Below the pieces are notes generated by a model, which was not told where the DNA came from, searched no databases, and saw only the letters and a list, made by a program, of their open reading frames with translations. A stretch of DNA of 64,000 nucleotides from positions 62,001-126,000 of the forward strand of contig JABCPU010000022.1 in assembly GCA_016800925.1 (NCBI GenBank), read 5' to 3'. The DNA comes from Suillus spraguei. Its lineage: Eukaryota > Basidiomycota > Agaricomycetes > Boletales > Suillaceae. This document shows positions 11,012 through 22,960 of the stretch, piece by piece. A program made the position numbers and the translations under genes. Each line of letters starts with the position of its first letter. The stretch's first letter is position 1.

Positions 11012-13899
11012 TCAAGGGACGCCTTTGTCCTTCCTGGTTGCACGAGGCTTCTTCAAGACTGCCATAGCGATTCCACCAGAGGTGGACACAGAGTTGATGA
11101 ATTGTATGCTTGGGGGAGTCTTGCATTTCCTTCCATTGTGAGGTTGAGCCTCTTCTGTCCTGCTTCCCTCATTTGCTGTTGTAGAGCATGCCACCAGTGT
11201 ATTTTTCTCCTCCAGACCCAACCCTTCTTCATTGGAGTTTGCATTGTTAGAATTTGTGTCACTGTCATTAGTGTTTGTGTTGTTGTTGTTGTTGTTGTTG
11301 TTGTTGTCATTCATGCTCCTACTAGACTGTGTAAGTGCTTGCTGGAAGCGCTGCTCCATCCAGTGCTCAAACTCTGTATCCGAAAACTTCAGGAATTTAG
11401 TTGCATTTGTCACAAAGGAATGAAAGAGAACATGAAGCTCATTGAGAGAGTTAATATCCCCAGGGCAACAAAATTTGGAGAGTGGCCAGTTCTTGCAGAC
11501 GACACAATACTTTGAAGTGATGTTGTTGTCAAAATTGACATAGTACATCCATGAAATCTTCAGCAGAGCGGCTGCTTCCTCTGAAAAATGATTGATAACT
11601 GACGGAAGATTTTGAAAAGAAACAACTCACATATTTTTTTCAAGATGAGCTCACTAGTCTTCTTCTTCAACTCAAGGACCTCCTGTAAGTGAGTCTTTGC
11701 CATACCTAGTAGAAAAAATTGTCAGCCTTCAAAATATTACTAGAGTCTACTGTACTTACCCTGTACACTGGCTATACTGTAGCCTTCAAGGCAAAGCACA
11801 ACTTGATTGACGGAAGTTCCAAAACAAGCATCAAAGAAAGATGCAGTGCGGCCAGTTTGAAAGACGTGAGGCTGATTATAATGGTTGACGTCAGAATGGA
11901 CAGCGAAAAGAAGAATTTCTATCCCCATGCGTGCATGCAGGGCCTCTAACTATAAGTCAAGTGTTAGTGTTTGTTTCCACAGCAAAAACATACATACCTC
12001 ATGGTCCATGGATTCTAAAGTCTTCCTGCTGTCATGAAAGGCATGTAATGGAACATTGTGGACTGCAAGCTCCTTCACTTTGTGTTGTTCACCAATCTTG
12101 AGCATTAAGCCGTCAGTAGCTAGTTCCTGCTCCTCCATGGTCATACCTTTCCACTGGGCAGAGAGTTCGGCCATGAATGCACCAACTTTCTGCTTGGTTT
12201 CACCATTCTGTGCTAGTTCTAAGGATTGAATTGTTAGTTAGATGGTTAATCATGAGAAGGAATGTGTACCTTCATTGTGTTCCTTCAGTTTGCCTGAAAC
12301 AAAAGCATTCCATCGGTTAGGACCACGCTTGTGAGATTTAAGACGTGAGTGTTGCATAATCTCAGTGTAGTAGTAATCCACATTGTGCTTTCCAAACTTT
12401 TGAAAAAGCTCCTCTGCTTTGCTGTGGATGGTTTCCCTGGCCTCTATGAGGGCATCATTATATTCTATACAATGTTCCTCTCTTTTTTTCTTCAGGACTG
12501 CCAGGACTGCCTTTTGAGCTGAGTTAAGTTTATAGCGTGTTTTTGTGCATGTGCACCATGGAGTCCATGATTTAGATGTCTGTAACTTCTGCATAGCTGT
12601 TGAAGTGAATGACACATTCACCATTTGCAGTTGACATGTTCTGTGGTGGGTCTGAGTACAAGCAAGTGAGTTAGAGTTACAATGCACCACACATAAAGAA
12701 AATTTAAGCAACATTATATTTCGTACATGTACACGTGACTTTTACAAGCAACTAAGTATTGACAGTATCATCATCAGTATTGATCAAAGACCAAAGGAAA
12801 AATACCTCAGTGGTAGGCATCCCATGACAAGATAGTACATCAATGAACTCTGTACAAGTGGTTGTGGTGTCAAGGGAGTGTGCTATCACAAGAACTGCAT
12901 GAGGAGTGTACCCATGAGTCTGTAGTAATGGTCAGCAAGCTCTCCAAATGATGGGAGTGGAGTATCGTCAAATGAGGGTTCATCAAGACTGTTTTCAATG
13001 CCTGAAATCTCTCGGACATGTTGGTAGACTTTCCGGTGAGCAGGATCTTGAATTTGCTCCTTGCCTGGTGTTGTTGGCACTCACCAAGCACGAGCAGCAC
13101 CCAAGCAAGAGTGTGCAGGTATCTGAACATGCCCTGTAAACACAGAATGGGTATCTAGGGTGAAGTGTTCATCAAAAATCGAGCTTGAGCCCAGAAATTG
13201 GATTAGTATGAACTCACCTGTCACAGCATCCGGGTGAGAGCATGAAGGTGTCTGAACATCATCTGAGCGAGAGTGTGAAGGCATCTGAACATTTTACGTA
13301 GTCAGAAAACGAGTGCCTAGGCCAAAGTGTTCATCAAAAATTGTTCCAGCTCAAAAATCAAAGTAGTATAAACTCACCTGTCATCATCACATCCAGCATC
13401 AAGTCTTGCAGCCATGGCAATTCAGCCACATCAGAAGGATCTATGAGAACATGGATGGTAAACAATACAAGGCATCTGATTGAAGTACAAGCTTACTGGT
13501 ATTCAAATTTGCCCTTTGGGTGATGGGTGTGGACTTGCGAGAATGTTGATCAGTGGCATTGCCCACATGGTGTCCCTTCGTGATGAACCATTCTATAGCT
13601 TCTGAGAATGAAGCAAGTTTCTTGTAGAAAGGTTTGGAAAAAAGTTTACATTCAGGCCTTGAAAACGATTAGAAGGAATAGAGTAGATATGTCGTAACTC
13701 ACCAAGTAAAATAGATACCAGACTCATGACCCACCACAACAGTATAAAACCTTCTCTTCTGATCAGAGAAAAGTTCTTGAACACTCTGAGACAGATAATA
13801 TGCATGAGCAACCTGGTTTGGTGGCATTGAGTTGTCAAACTGGCTTGCGGTGGGCTGAAAACAGGCATAGATAGTGTCTGCTTCCTTCCTGACATTCAT
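11012..13899 (-). CDS. KDZ accessory protein with viroplasmin (RNase H1 N-terminal) domain
   Basis: This multi-exon minus-strand gene starts at 13899. The N-terminus has the RNase H1 N-terminal/viroplasmin fold signature RRFYTVVVGHESGIYFTW, an intron with GTGAGT donor and phase 2, then KPFYKKLASFSEAIEWFI. This fold binds RNA-DNA hybrids in known proteins. Downstream exons carry SFDDTPLPSFGELADHYYRL (about 12900-12990) and an HMG-box-like stretch RGPNRWNAFVSGKLKEHNEG (about 12260-12340) continued by ELSAQWKGMTMEEQE (about 12125-12175). Further exons contain SVNQVVLCLEGYSIASVQG, and a C-terminal block holds a poly-Asn/Thr tract (about 11240-11310) and ends in KPRATRKDKG. Frames appear open but the full exon chain was not proved. 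No RNase H catalytic domain is visible. It is probably transposon-encoded DNA- or hybrid-binding accessory protein. Confidence 0.6.
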
Positions 13900-14155
13900 C
13901 TTGATGGGAATTGGAAAAGAAGGACTTCTAAAACTGCAGGTGATGAACGGCCTTGATTTGCATTAGAAGATGTGAATATTGATTCACAAAAAAAGCTCAC
14001 CATTCATCAAAAATACCTGGTGCCCTTCCTCTGATTATCACCCACATGGAGCTCTGTAGGTGCACAAGAATAGATTTGAGAGTGTGAAGACCTACAATTG
14101 GTGAGATCTTGAGAGTTTGCAAGAGAGATGGTGCTGAGCGCTGATTGATGGGTAA

Positions 14156-15394
14156 TGTCATATACCATACTTCTGATCCCAGATCCGACCATATCTGATC
14201 AGATCAGATAGATTCTATTTCTGTCCATTCCACAGATCCTGTCCGGATTGCCCATCCAAATGTGCTCACTTCTCGCACTCTAACTCCCTTGTGTATATCT
14301 GCATCTATCTCCTTTTGTTCACTCCTCCTGTTTCCAGTACTCTGGCTGTGTATACTTCCATCCTGTGTCACTGATCTGTTACCTGTGTTTCATTTCCGAT
14401 TCGTGCTTACTGATCCGCTGCGCATTAACTAATAGACTTCCGTTACACTTCATAGCCCTCAGTCCCGGACTTGTTGATTATCTGTATTAGATACTTACAG
14501 TATATAAACCACTTGTAGATCTCCGTAGAACCTTAGTTCGAATATCATCTTAGATTCTGCTCATTCTGCTTCCTCCAGACTTAAGTCACTTTCCGCTCTA
14601 AGTGTTACAGTTGTACGTGCCCCTATTCATTGCCTTTACTTGTATATTACATAACGTGACTCTGACTCATATGCTCAACGCATCTGTACTATAGTTGCCT
14701 TCCTTCTTTGGATATGCACTTACATTCTCACGTCTCTCTCTTGGTCCGTGCGCACATATTGGTTTATTTAAGCACGCTGTATTACGCTTGTATACTTTAC
14801 TTTAATCTTACTGGGTTTTACCTGGAATATCCTTCGCTTAGGTCTCCAACCTAAGTTGTCTTGAATCATCTCTAAGTCTAAGCACTCCTTAGTCTTAGTC
14901 TCTATTCTCATAGAACCTCTTAGACTTGTCTTTGAGGCCGAACCCTTGATCGTACTCAGAACGCGTTCCTTGTACTTTCACCTTGTCCTCTTTTGGACAT
15001 TGAAGAACTTCCCAGCAGACCATCTGTGTCTTTTCACTGTCGCTGGTGACGCCACCCCAGTTCGTAACACTAAGTCATCTTTCGAGACTTGGGATTGATT
15101 CCTTTAGTCTATATCTCCGACTCTATCTTCAGATAGTCTATCTCTGTTAGTTTCTAGTTAGGAACTCATTCAGAAGCTAGCCTTAATCCTTGTTCTATTC
15201 CTACATTCCAGATAACCTTTGGACGTATCATATCCGATACCTTCAGACATCTGGATCCATCATGCAACTCCTTCTGGATCTTCGGACGTATACCTACTCC
15301 CTGAAATAAGGGGCATTACTTGGGAAAGGGGCACAGTGCACAAACTGAGGCCAAAGCCCTTCGGATCTTTCATCCTTTGAGTACGGTCTTAACA
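14156..15394. mobile_element. Solo LTR, family B (copy 1), carrying a nested LTR
   Basis: Starts TGTCATATACC and ends CTTAACA, flanked by an exact 5-bp target duplication GGTAA (14151-14155 and 15395-15399). The family is shared with 51344-53174: both have the TGTCATATACC start, the AAGGGGCACAG and CTGAGGCCAA blocks near the end and a TAACA terminus. A smaller LTR is nested at 14603-15069. No internal coding region remains, so it is a solo LTR left by recombination. Confidence 0.85.
14603..15069. mobile_element. Solo LTR, family C (copy 1)
   Basis: A 467-bp element beginning TGTTACAG and ending TTCGTAACA, with the exact target duplication CTAAG at 14598-14602 and 15070-15074. It is inserted in the family B LTR. 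Copies are at 51882-52355 (same orientation) and 16854-17435 (opposite). Confidence 0.92.
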
Positions 15395-15405
15395 GGTAAT
15401 CAATT

Positions 15406-15409
<4 letters not shown>

Positions 15410-15452
<43 letters not shown>
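15410..15452 (+). repeat. (AC)n(AT)n microsatellite
   Basis: An uninterrupted CA-dinucleotide run passes into a short TA run. Confidence 0.95.
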
Positions 15453-15467
15453 AATCACCCACTAGAC

Positions 15468-15604
15468 ATCAGATATGCATTTGGCATCTAACACAGGTCA
15501 TGTGGTTACAACCTTCGCTGTGTTCTATAGTTTAGATACTACTAGATATGTGTTTGGCATCTAATGCAGGTCATGTGGTTACAACCTTCGCTGTGTTCTA
15601 TAGT
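15468..15604 (+). repeat. Two-copy tandem duplication (~70 bp unit)
   Basis: TTTGGCATCTAA, CAGGTCATGTGGTTACAACC and TTCGCTGTGTTCTATAGT occur twice in the same order with few differences. Confidence 0.9.
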
Positions 15605-15822
15605 GCAGCAACTGGTATTTTCATTGAAACAAAATGTCCATAAAACAATCATGTTGAAGTACAAGCTAAGTCTGAGATATATTCTATAACCATTCCAATA
15701 TCTGTGTGAAGGTCATCATTCACAGGGCCCTCCTCTGCAACCACACCTTCTCTGATGCCAGGGGAGGGGTTTCCAGTGAAACCAGGAAGAGAATAGACTT
15801 GAGAAATGCACACAAGAAGTTG

Positions 15823-18090
15823 TCAATTAACAAGAGTCTGGATCTTGGCAGCCTCCTGCACTGCTACAAGCAAAGGCGATCCTGCATCCTCCAACTCCCC
15901 AATAACCTTTTTGAAGTGGCACTGTTCATCCAGGATAGCAGAGTGGAATCTCCGGATCTCTATGTTGCAGTGGAGAATTTCCTCATGCGCTTGTTGAATG
16001 TGTTGGTGCTGGCACATAGTCTCGCATATAGCTGGCTTCACCCATGGTTTATCACAAATATCTTGACATGTGTTGCGCAGGAGAGTGAGTTTGTCAAGGA
16101 ACTGGAAGACTTTGGACCATTCGAGTGTAGGTCATGGAGGCTCTAGCTTCACAGCAGCCTCGTTGTACTTCTTAACGGCATTTTGAATAGCATGACAACG
16201 CATTTGAAGGGACTTTGAGATTTGCATCTGCATTTTATATGCTGTAGATTATGTCAATAAAGAGTTTGAAAATTATGCTACAACTTCCCTGTTTGTGCAA
16301 CATTGAGTCACTGTAGTTTAAACAGTCGTTGCACCATGAGCCATTGCAGATTGTCCAGAGCGTGGTGATATTCCCATGTTGTTATATACTTCATAGCGGC
16401 TTGATATTCTGGGCAAGATGGTTCCCAGTGTCGGCTAATGCCCATCTTAACCTCATCACAAGAACTTCACATTGCACTGTATCGAGCTTCTCAGCAAGGT
16501 AGCGCCATTGAGTTTCAAGCTTGTGAGTGTGAGACAATCCAGCTGCATACAAGTTTGGAGAGGGTTGGAACTGATAGTTGATAGGCACACTGGAGATGAA
16601 GAGAGATGATGTGGTAGATGATTGACATCTATAAGTGAGATTAGTGGCGAGAAAAATAAATAAATGAAATCACACATACTTCAAATCATGAAGTGTTTGG
16701 AGTTAAACATAGACCGTGGCATGGACATCACACTCCAGCTCCTGCCCAAGTGTACCAAAGTACTGAACTTCTTCCTGTTGCCACAGTGAGAAGTCTCCCT
16801 CTGTAATACCAAGCAATGCCATGGCCTCGGTTAACATCACAGTTTCATGTGTGTGTTACAAACTGGGGTGGCATCACCAGCAACAGTGAAAAGACACAGA
16901 TGGTCTGCTGGGAAAAGTACAAAGAACTAGTTCCAAGTACGATCAAGGGTTCAGCCTCAAAGACAAGTCTAAGAGGTTCTACGAGAATAGAGACTAAGGC
17001 TAAGGAGTGCTTAGACTTAGAGATGACTAAGGATTGGGGATCCAGGTAAAACCCAGTAAGATTAAAGTGAGGAATCTACTAAAAGTACACTGTGCTTATA
17101 TAGGTATGTATGTGCGCACAGACCAAGTAACTGTGGGAATATGGGAACATAGCTGCATATCCTAATAAGGAAGGTATGTATCGTACAAGTGTGTTGAAAT
17201 GCATGAGTCAGAGATAAGAGCACGTGTTTTAGCATATGTGTATGCTAAACCGGCCGGGTCTGAGAATGGAGTCATGGGAAGTCAAGACATCACATGATAT
17301 GATGTAGTGGTGACATAGTATGGAGTCAGTCATGTGATGTCTGATGGAAGTGGAAGTGTCTGAGCGATAGGCTCCATATCATGTGATACACAAGAATAGA
17401 AGGGAAAATGAATAGGGGCATGTACGACTGTAACAGTGTGATTATATGGAGAGCCTGCTGGTAGTTGTTGTAGATCATGGTGGCGAGATTTAGATATTTT
17501 TCAGTGTCCCACTGTTGTAAAAACATGTTGAGAGAAACATGCCAATTGTAAGCACTAGCATAGCAAATAATGGGAGCAAGTGCATTCGATGCCAAGAATA
17601 TATGTTCAGCCATGCCAAAGTCTTCTAGGCCCGCACCTTCAATACCGCAAGGATGGTGCTTCATCTGGCACTTGTAGTTATGTGCAAAACCATGAAATAT
17701 GTCGACACACATGCAACAGTCCATTTGCTTCAACAGTGGGCCAAGACTGCTGGATTCTATGGTGGATGAAAATCCACATCCAATGTCATAGGCGCCAAGA
17801 GAACGTTCACCAAAGACTTCAAGAACTTTCGCAATGATAGCAAGCTAACATTAGCTTCAAGTTTCATAAATCAAAAAGAGGTGATGTACAGCTCACCACT
17901 TCGCACCATGTCAGCATACCATAAGATGAAGCTGTGGCGACAAGCACATATGTACAAAGATCCCTGTTTCATCAAAAATACTCCGCATTCTCTTCTTATC
18001 ATCAGATGCAGCAGCCTTCCAATTCTTACTGCACTCAGCAGCAACAGCTTGAGAGGAGATGGACACTGGCAGGTCATCATTCATCTCAGT
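15823..18090 (-). pseudogene. KDZ transposase, frameshifted and LTR-interrupted
   Basis: Read on the minus strand from 18090, the core of a KDZ transposase appears. It shows SKNWKAAASDDKKRM, FDETGIF (about 17985), CRHSFILWYADMVRSGE (about 17895-17945), GAYDIGCGF (about 17790), DIFHGFAHNYKCQ (about 17690) and FGMAEHIFLASNALAP (about 17600). The frame is then cut by the LTR at 16854-17435 and resumes with ETVMLTEAMALLGI and DFSLWQQEEVQYFGTL (about 16760-16850). The usual C-terminal block follows (NLYAAGLSHTHKLETQWR, then RCHAIQNAVKKYNEAA, TLEWSKV and HEEILHCNIEIRRFHS), ending at 15823. A frameshift separates FDETGIF from CRHSF. The N-terminal Cys-rich region is missing upstream of 18090, where an LTR fragment lies. 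The gene cannot be functional. Confidence 0.85.
16854..17435. mobile_element. Solo LTR, family C (copy 3), inside the transposase
   Basis: Starts TGTTACAAACTGGGGTGG and ends GACTGTAACA, opposite in orientation to the other two copies. The exact target duplication GTGTG lies at 16849-16853 and 17436-17440. It is about 115 bp longer than the 467-bp copy because of extra sequence at about 17260-17400 that contains a CATCACATGATATGATG-type palindrome. It separates two consecutive coding blocks of the KDZ transposase. Confidence 0.9.
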
Positions 18091-18099
18091 TAACGAGTG

Positions 18100-18601
18100 G
18101 TAAGGAAACTTTAAAGACTAAGTCCACTACTGGGTAAATCCAGAGCTAGACAATAATCCTGACCTATAGTATGTGCAATGGGGTAAAATCAGGTACTGTA
18201 TCGTGTGGGGTACACAGTGCTTATATCCTAAATTGTATGTGTTTGGAATGCTCTAGGTGAGATCAGTAGCGCTCAAGTACAGTAACCGCCATATATACAT
18301 AAACATAGCACGAGGCAGCTGCAGCATGAGGTGACATGTAATAAGACTTGTTGTAAAATCAGTGATAACAAACATAAAACAAACAATGCACCAAATGGAG
18401 CTATGCGGACGCGGCAAGGACATGGGAGGACATCAGTACATGGAACATGGTGCGGCAGTCAGTATGGTGTGCGGTAAGCGTGAGATGCTGCCGGCAATGC
18501 TAAAGGAGTAAGACGGCCTTTGGACTGGTGGAGATTCCTATAGATATGAGACATGCACCAAAAGATAGGGTTTTAAGGCCAGCGCCAATATGTTCATTAC
18601 A
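18100..18601 (-). mobile_element. Truncated LTR, family A (copy 2)
   Basis: Matches 3770-4270 closely (for example ACTTTAAAGACTA, CAATAATCCTGACCTATAG, ACATGGGAGGACATC) and ends at the same TTACA terminus. The other half of the LTR is absent, so this is a truncated copy. It sits where the 5' part of the KDZ transposase should continue. Confidence 0.8.
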
Positions 18602-18739
18602 CCATGGTACAACCAATGAGTGCATGTCATACATGAGGTCGGCAACAATGTTGATGTTCCTGCATAGTTTTATTGGTCGTGGAGGTTTTGATAAGTGATG
18701 GGAGCATATCATATCCACATGCATGGATGAAAAAAAGCT

Positions 18740-19034
18740 GAGAATTTGAGTAAGAAATTAGGAAGATCGTGTTGTCGTTGTCGACGACAATGAGCATGAA
18801 GGTTGTGGACATTGCCAACAATGGCTAACACATATGGGTATTACCTTATCTGTGTATATGGGGTGGGTTTGCGGCAGTTCCCAATAGCTGTCTCATGGTT
18901 GAAGGGACTTGTTTTGTTTAAGTGTAGGTATTCAGCATTTACTGAGCTATATACTGGCAGTGTATGTGATTGATGAATTCTGAGCTAATTAGGTTGGCGC
19001 TCCCCCCTGGGAATACCAAGTTAATTAGTTAAGT
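18740..19034 (-). repeat. Right terminal inverted repeat of KDZ element 2
   Basis: Inverted partner of 10535-10810, ending in TTAATTAGTTAAGT at 19034. The next base begins GGGTGACTTTCC, the end of the neighbouring Harbinger relic. Confidence 0.85.
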
Positions 19035-19185
19035 GGGTGACTTTCCATAGGATTTAGAACTCCAGATGTTGCTCTAAACCTTAAAATTCAGAGGTTCAGC
19101 AAGGAGATATTTATATCTAGAAACTCATTCCAAACTGTAGACACAGTCAAATAAACCTTATGATCTATGTAATTCTACTTACAAC

Positions 19186-20540
19186 ATGGCATACAACATC
19201 ACTGATAAAACCCTGCTGTCCCTCGCTCTGGCTGATGAAGATCATGAAGACAATGAATTGCGGAGGAGGCACATTGGAAGTATCAGCATCCTTGTGTTTG
19301 TTGGAATGGAACAATCATGCTGTGAACGCTCTGAACAGCGGCAATCCAGAAGAACATATCTCATTTGTAGTGACCTACTTCCTGATCCACGTCTGAATAC
19401 GCCCTGGCAAGCACTTCACTCAGCACAGAACAACCATGCATTTATCACAACCATGGGTGTTGATGTCCCTACATTTCATTACATTCTCTCACGTGGCTTT
19501 GCAACTCTTTGGGATAACATGCCCATCCCCCACAATGATATTTCCATCACTGCTGTCCCTCGTGCTCATTGATGTTCCCTGGACGCTGTCGGTGCATTAG
19601 GCCTTGTTCTTCATTGGCTCAACTCAACTATGCGAGATGTCAGCCTTATGCAAATTTTTGCGCTTGTCCCGGCAACCATTTCACGCTATCTACACTTTTC
19701 CCTCACCATACTACTTCGCGCACTCAAGAGCATCCCTGAAGCCTACATCCAGTGGCCTTCTGGCGATGATTTTCAAGTTTTAAATGAACTTGTCATCACA
19801 CACCATCCCTTGTTGACAAGAGGCTTTGGCACGCTTGATGGACTGAATTTACCTGTGCAAACATCGCAGGACCAGGAGATCGAGAATGCAACCTATTATG
19901 GATGGTTGCACAATCACTTTGTCAGTTCAGTTATTGCATTTAGTGCTGATGGTGCGCTGTTGTCTAAATCTTCTGCTGAGTTTTCAGTTCTGATTTCTAC
20001 TACTTTGCAGGCTTGATAATTCAATGTTGTCTCAATGTGCCAGGCAGCTGGCATGACTCCTGTGTGGCTCGACCCATTTATGACAAACTCAGCACAAGCA
20101 CACCAGATGGGTACTACCTTGTTGCTGATATGGCTTTCCCACGAGGTACAGATCAGATTGCTGGTTGCATCAAAGCTCCACTCAAGGCAGGACAGCACCT
20201 CACCTCCCTAATGATCCTGCTGAAAGGCAGAAGTTGCTTTCATTTGACTGGCAGCTGCTTTCTTTTTGTCAGACAGCAGAGTAGGGCATGCATGCCCTTC
20301 AGGGTTCCTTTGGACATCTTCACATTCCCCTCGACATTCACTTCAGCGAGCAGTGTCATGATCTGCTCGAAGTGTGTGTTCAGCTCAATAATGTACGTGT
20401 TCAGAAGGTAGGAATTAGTCAAATACGAAGTGTATACATGCCAATTTGGAAAGAAGGCGAGCAGGATAGGATGGTTTGGGCAGAATTTGAAAGTATGGTA
20501 TTTTCAGATCAGCATTGCAATGATTGTGTAGCTCAAACCC
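19186..20540 (+). pseudogene. Harbinger (DDE_Tnp_4-type) transposase, decayed
   Basis: The frame from 19186 reads a HARBI1-like transposase. It has an N-terminal region with DVPTFHYILSRGFATLWD, then LVLHWLNSTMRDVSLMQIFALVPATISRYL, the first catalytic Asp in FGTLDGLNLPVQ (about 19835), YYGWLHNHFVSSVIAFSADG, an intron 19952-20010, and LNVPGSWHDS with the second Asp (about 20050). GYYLVADMAFPRGTD (about 20120) and IAGCIKAPLK follow. It is broken by TGA at 19570, a frameshift near 20190 and TAG near 20281. A C-terminal block (VRVQKVGISQIRSVYMPIWKE, about 20395-20455) is still readable. The TGA-TGT at 19570 sits where the family normally has two Arg codons. Confidence 0.85.
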
Positions 20541-20548
20541 GCTGACAA

Positions 20549-20893
20549 ATGCATAGTGGACTCCTACAGAAAAATACCTCCTTATATATGCCAGTCAACG
20601 CTAAAACCATGCTGCTGACGCCCGGTAATATTGCGCCATTGACGTGTCATCGATCCCAAAGATTCCCAATAAGTGTCAAGCTCGTACCTCGACCCCTGAT
20701 AATCCAACAGTGCACCATTTGTCATGACCTCCTTTTCCATCCACCTGGTCCATCATCATCCACTGAAGAAGAAGCTGATGAGTTTGATGTTGAAGTGGAC
20801 ACTAATGACAGCATGGCAAGTGAGGGTGATGACGAGGATGGCTGGGATGCCTTGCTGCTGGAGGATGATGAGAATGACATAGATATCATTTGA
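20549..20893 (+). CDS. Acidic-tailed open frame after the Harbinger relic
   Basis: A 114-codon open frame has a strongly acidic C-terminal half (about 20755-20880, Ser/Asp/Glu rich, including EEEADEFDVEVD and EGDDEDGWDALLLEDDEND). No domain is recognised. It could be the C-terminal tail of a Harbinger protein or a separate remnant; I would not assume it is expressed. Confidence 0.3.
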   Translation: MHSGLLQKNTSLYMPVNAKTMLLTPGNIAPLTCHRSQRFPISVKLVPRPLIIQQCTICHDLLFHPPGPSSSTEEEADEFDVEVDTNDSMASEGDDEDGWDALLLEDDENDIDII

Positions 20894-20949
20894 TCATTTG
20901 ATTTCTGTTTTATCTACCTACTATTAATCTTTGCCTACTCATTTTTATA

Positions 20950-21530
20950 CTCAGGCCACAGCTCAGGCCAGGCCAGGGCCAAGCCGTTGTCAAGGGCTTT
21001 GGCCCGGTGTAGAGAAACAATCCTGCCTGGGGGGACAGGTATAAGAAACAGGGAGCAGTATGTTCAGCCCAAAGGGCTTCTGACTAGCCAAAACTCAAGG
21101 GAAGGAGAGAGAGAACAGTCAAAGACAGTGGTAATGTTCACTTCAGAAAACTAGGTATCCAGGAGCTAACTAGTGAGCTATGAAAGCTGCCAAACTAGAA
21201 AAGCTGCAGAGAGAAAAGCTACACAAGAACTCAAATGAGTGAGGAGCTATGGTAAGCTGCCCAGGAACTCAATCAAAAGAGGAGCTAACAGTACTGGAAC
21301 TAAGTAGAATCCTTGGTGGTGCAAAGAGTGAAAGGTGAGGTCCTTATGTAATCATCAAAAGTGCGAACCTAAGGTAAGGAAAGTCCCAGTATGAGACATC
21401 ATGCAAAAACTACTTTTTCAAGCCCAGCCTGAGTTTGTCTGTCACACCGGCCTAATATTTTTGAAAGCCCTGGCCATCTGAAGCCAGGCCAAAGCCAGGG
21501 CTTTCGAGCCAAGCCGGGCCGGAACATCAC
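20950..21530. repeat. GC-rich palindromic repeat region
   Basis: The blocks GGGCCAAGCC..GGGCTTTGGCCC (about 20980-21010) and GCCCTGGCC..GGCCAAAGCCAGGGC (about 21470-21505) are self-complementary and echo each other about 500 bp apart. This suggests the two ends of a small non-autonomous DNA element. Repeated GAGCTAAC and AGCTGC words lie between them. Confidence 0.4.
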
Positions 21531-22960
21531 TAATAGGAACGAGCTTGCTAAGATACCATAAGGCTCGCTTGAGAAATCCCTAACCTCTCCACTATTACAT
21601 GTGCACCTGAGCACCTCCAAGGTGTGTTTAAGCATGTACATGATTAAGCACAATGAAGCGTGACAAAACACAATGAAGCAGGGTCAAACGCAAAAGGCGT
21701 GGGAAAGGCACAGTGAGGTGCACACTTCGCCAAAGGTGCGAACTCATCTGGTTTTGTCAGTAAGGGGGTGATGCCACAAGCAGGATTTGTGATATGTATC
21801 CGATGATTCCAAAGCCATTCATATCCCACACGCCAACAGTCCAGGACCCGAGAACTAAGACTAAGAAAGCACTCATCAAAACATAACATGTGTTACACAC
21901 CCCCATTGACCAATTGATGATTTCGTTTCAAACCAAGATATAAGTACCCCAGGATCTCTACAACAAACCTTAATTATGTCATCCAGCAAGATGACATGGT
22001 AAGTAGCATAAGAATTTTGTTCTATTGCACGTAATTTCGTAGTGTCCTACTGTAGTTCTCACGGCTACCATATTGATTTGAACGAGTCTACATTGTAATC
22101 ATCCCAATTCATGCTCAGCTTGGACCATAGTATATTGCTTTACATCACTTGATATTACTTCATATTGTTTTATAATGTCATATCGAGGAAAGGTGCACTT
22201 TGGCTGGGAATATCTGAGTCTCGCCAGTTTACTGATGGGCCCCGACTCAGTGCCATGTGGTATTTGCACTGCTTGTGATGTTGTTTCATTCATGCGGTTA
22301 CTGCATTCCTGGCTAATAAATTTTTTGTACAAGTTTCACTTGAACTACATGCAGTGCTACACTTTGAGTGAGAACGTGTTGCTGCTTCCTCTTGTGGTGC
22401 AGTTGAGTAGCATCAAGGCGGTGTCATAGCCTTAGGTAAATTTGTTGGGGACTGACAGACAGTGAATTGAGTTCTGTGGTTGTTGCATTTTGTTCTAGCC
22501 ATCACCTTAAAGAACGTTCCGAACAACTATCTTCTTGAGTAGTCTTACTACGTATTCCTCATATTCTAGTAAGTAATAACATGTAGCAGCGCATGACAAG
22601 TGAACATGACTCAGTGTCAAAGAGTCATCAGTATCATTTGCACTGTCAACTGGGCCCTCATAGAGGCTCGTGCTAGCTGGACAACCAGAATGGATTCCGA
22701 ACCCTAATATCATCACAGTACCAGATGATAACCAAGGACGCTGGGTCTGCCGTAAAAAGAGCGAGACTTGAACTGGGATTTCGAGACTTGAATTGGGATT
22801 GTATTACATGGGCATACAACATCTCAGTAATTCAAGTGACTTTCGGGTAAGGCTGGAGTGACGCCAGACCTAGAACAACAAATGAATTCCGCATAAATAA
22901 GACATACTATGGCTAGCTTACCTGCGTAGTGCCTGGTGTCAAGTTCACTACCCATCATAA
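21531..22960. other. No recognisable gene
   Basis: Short open frames only (plus 22175-22429, minus 22507-22716), without known motifs. Confidence 0.4.

Larger units (their letters stand above)
10535..19034 (-). mobile_element. KDZ-type DNA transposon (element 2), decayed, with nested LTRs
   Basis: An 8.5 kb segment is bounded by long inverted repeats (10535 to about 10810, and about 18740 to 19034, roughly 90% alike) that start ACTTAACTAATTAACTTGG. The outermost bases give a possible 3-bp duplication, ACT on the left and AGT on the right. Inside, on the minus strand, are a decayed KDZ transposase (15823-18090) and a viroplasmin-domain gene (11012-13899). Four LTR-type insertions lie inside it: 14156-15394, the nested 14603-15069, 16854-17435 and 18100-18601. 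The right end directly abuts a Harbinger terminus at 19035. KDZ elements are known as large multi-gene cut-and-paste transposons of basidiomycetes. Confidence 0.8.
19035..20893 (+). mobile_element. PIF/Harbinger-type transposon relic A
   Basis: The left end GGGTGACTTTCC at 19035 is shared with 50697 and 61035, each followed by a similar subterminal sequence (TAGGATTT or TAGAATTCCAGAT, then TAAACCTTA). This marks it as a transposon terminus. The transposase pseudogene starts 150 bp inside. No matching right terminus was found. Confidence 0.6.
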
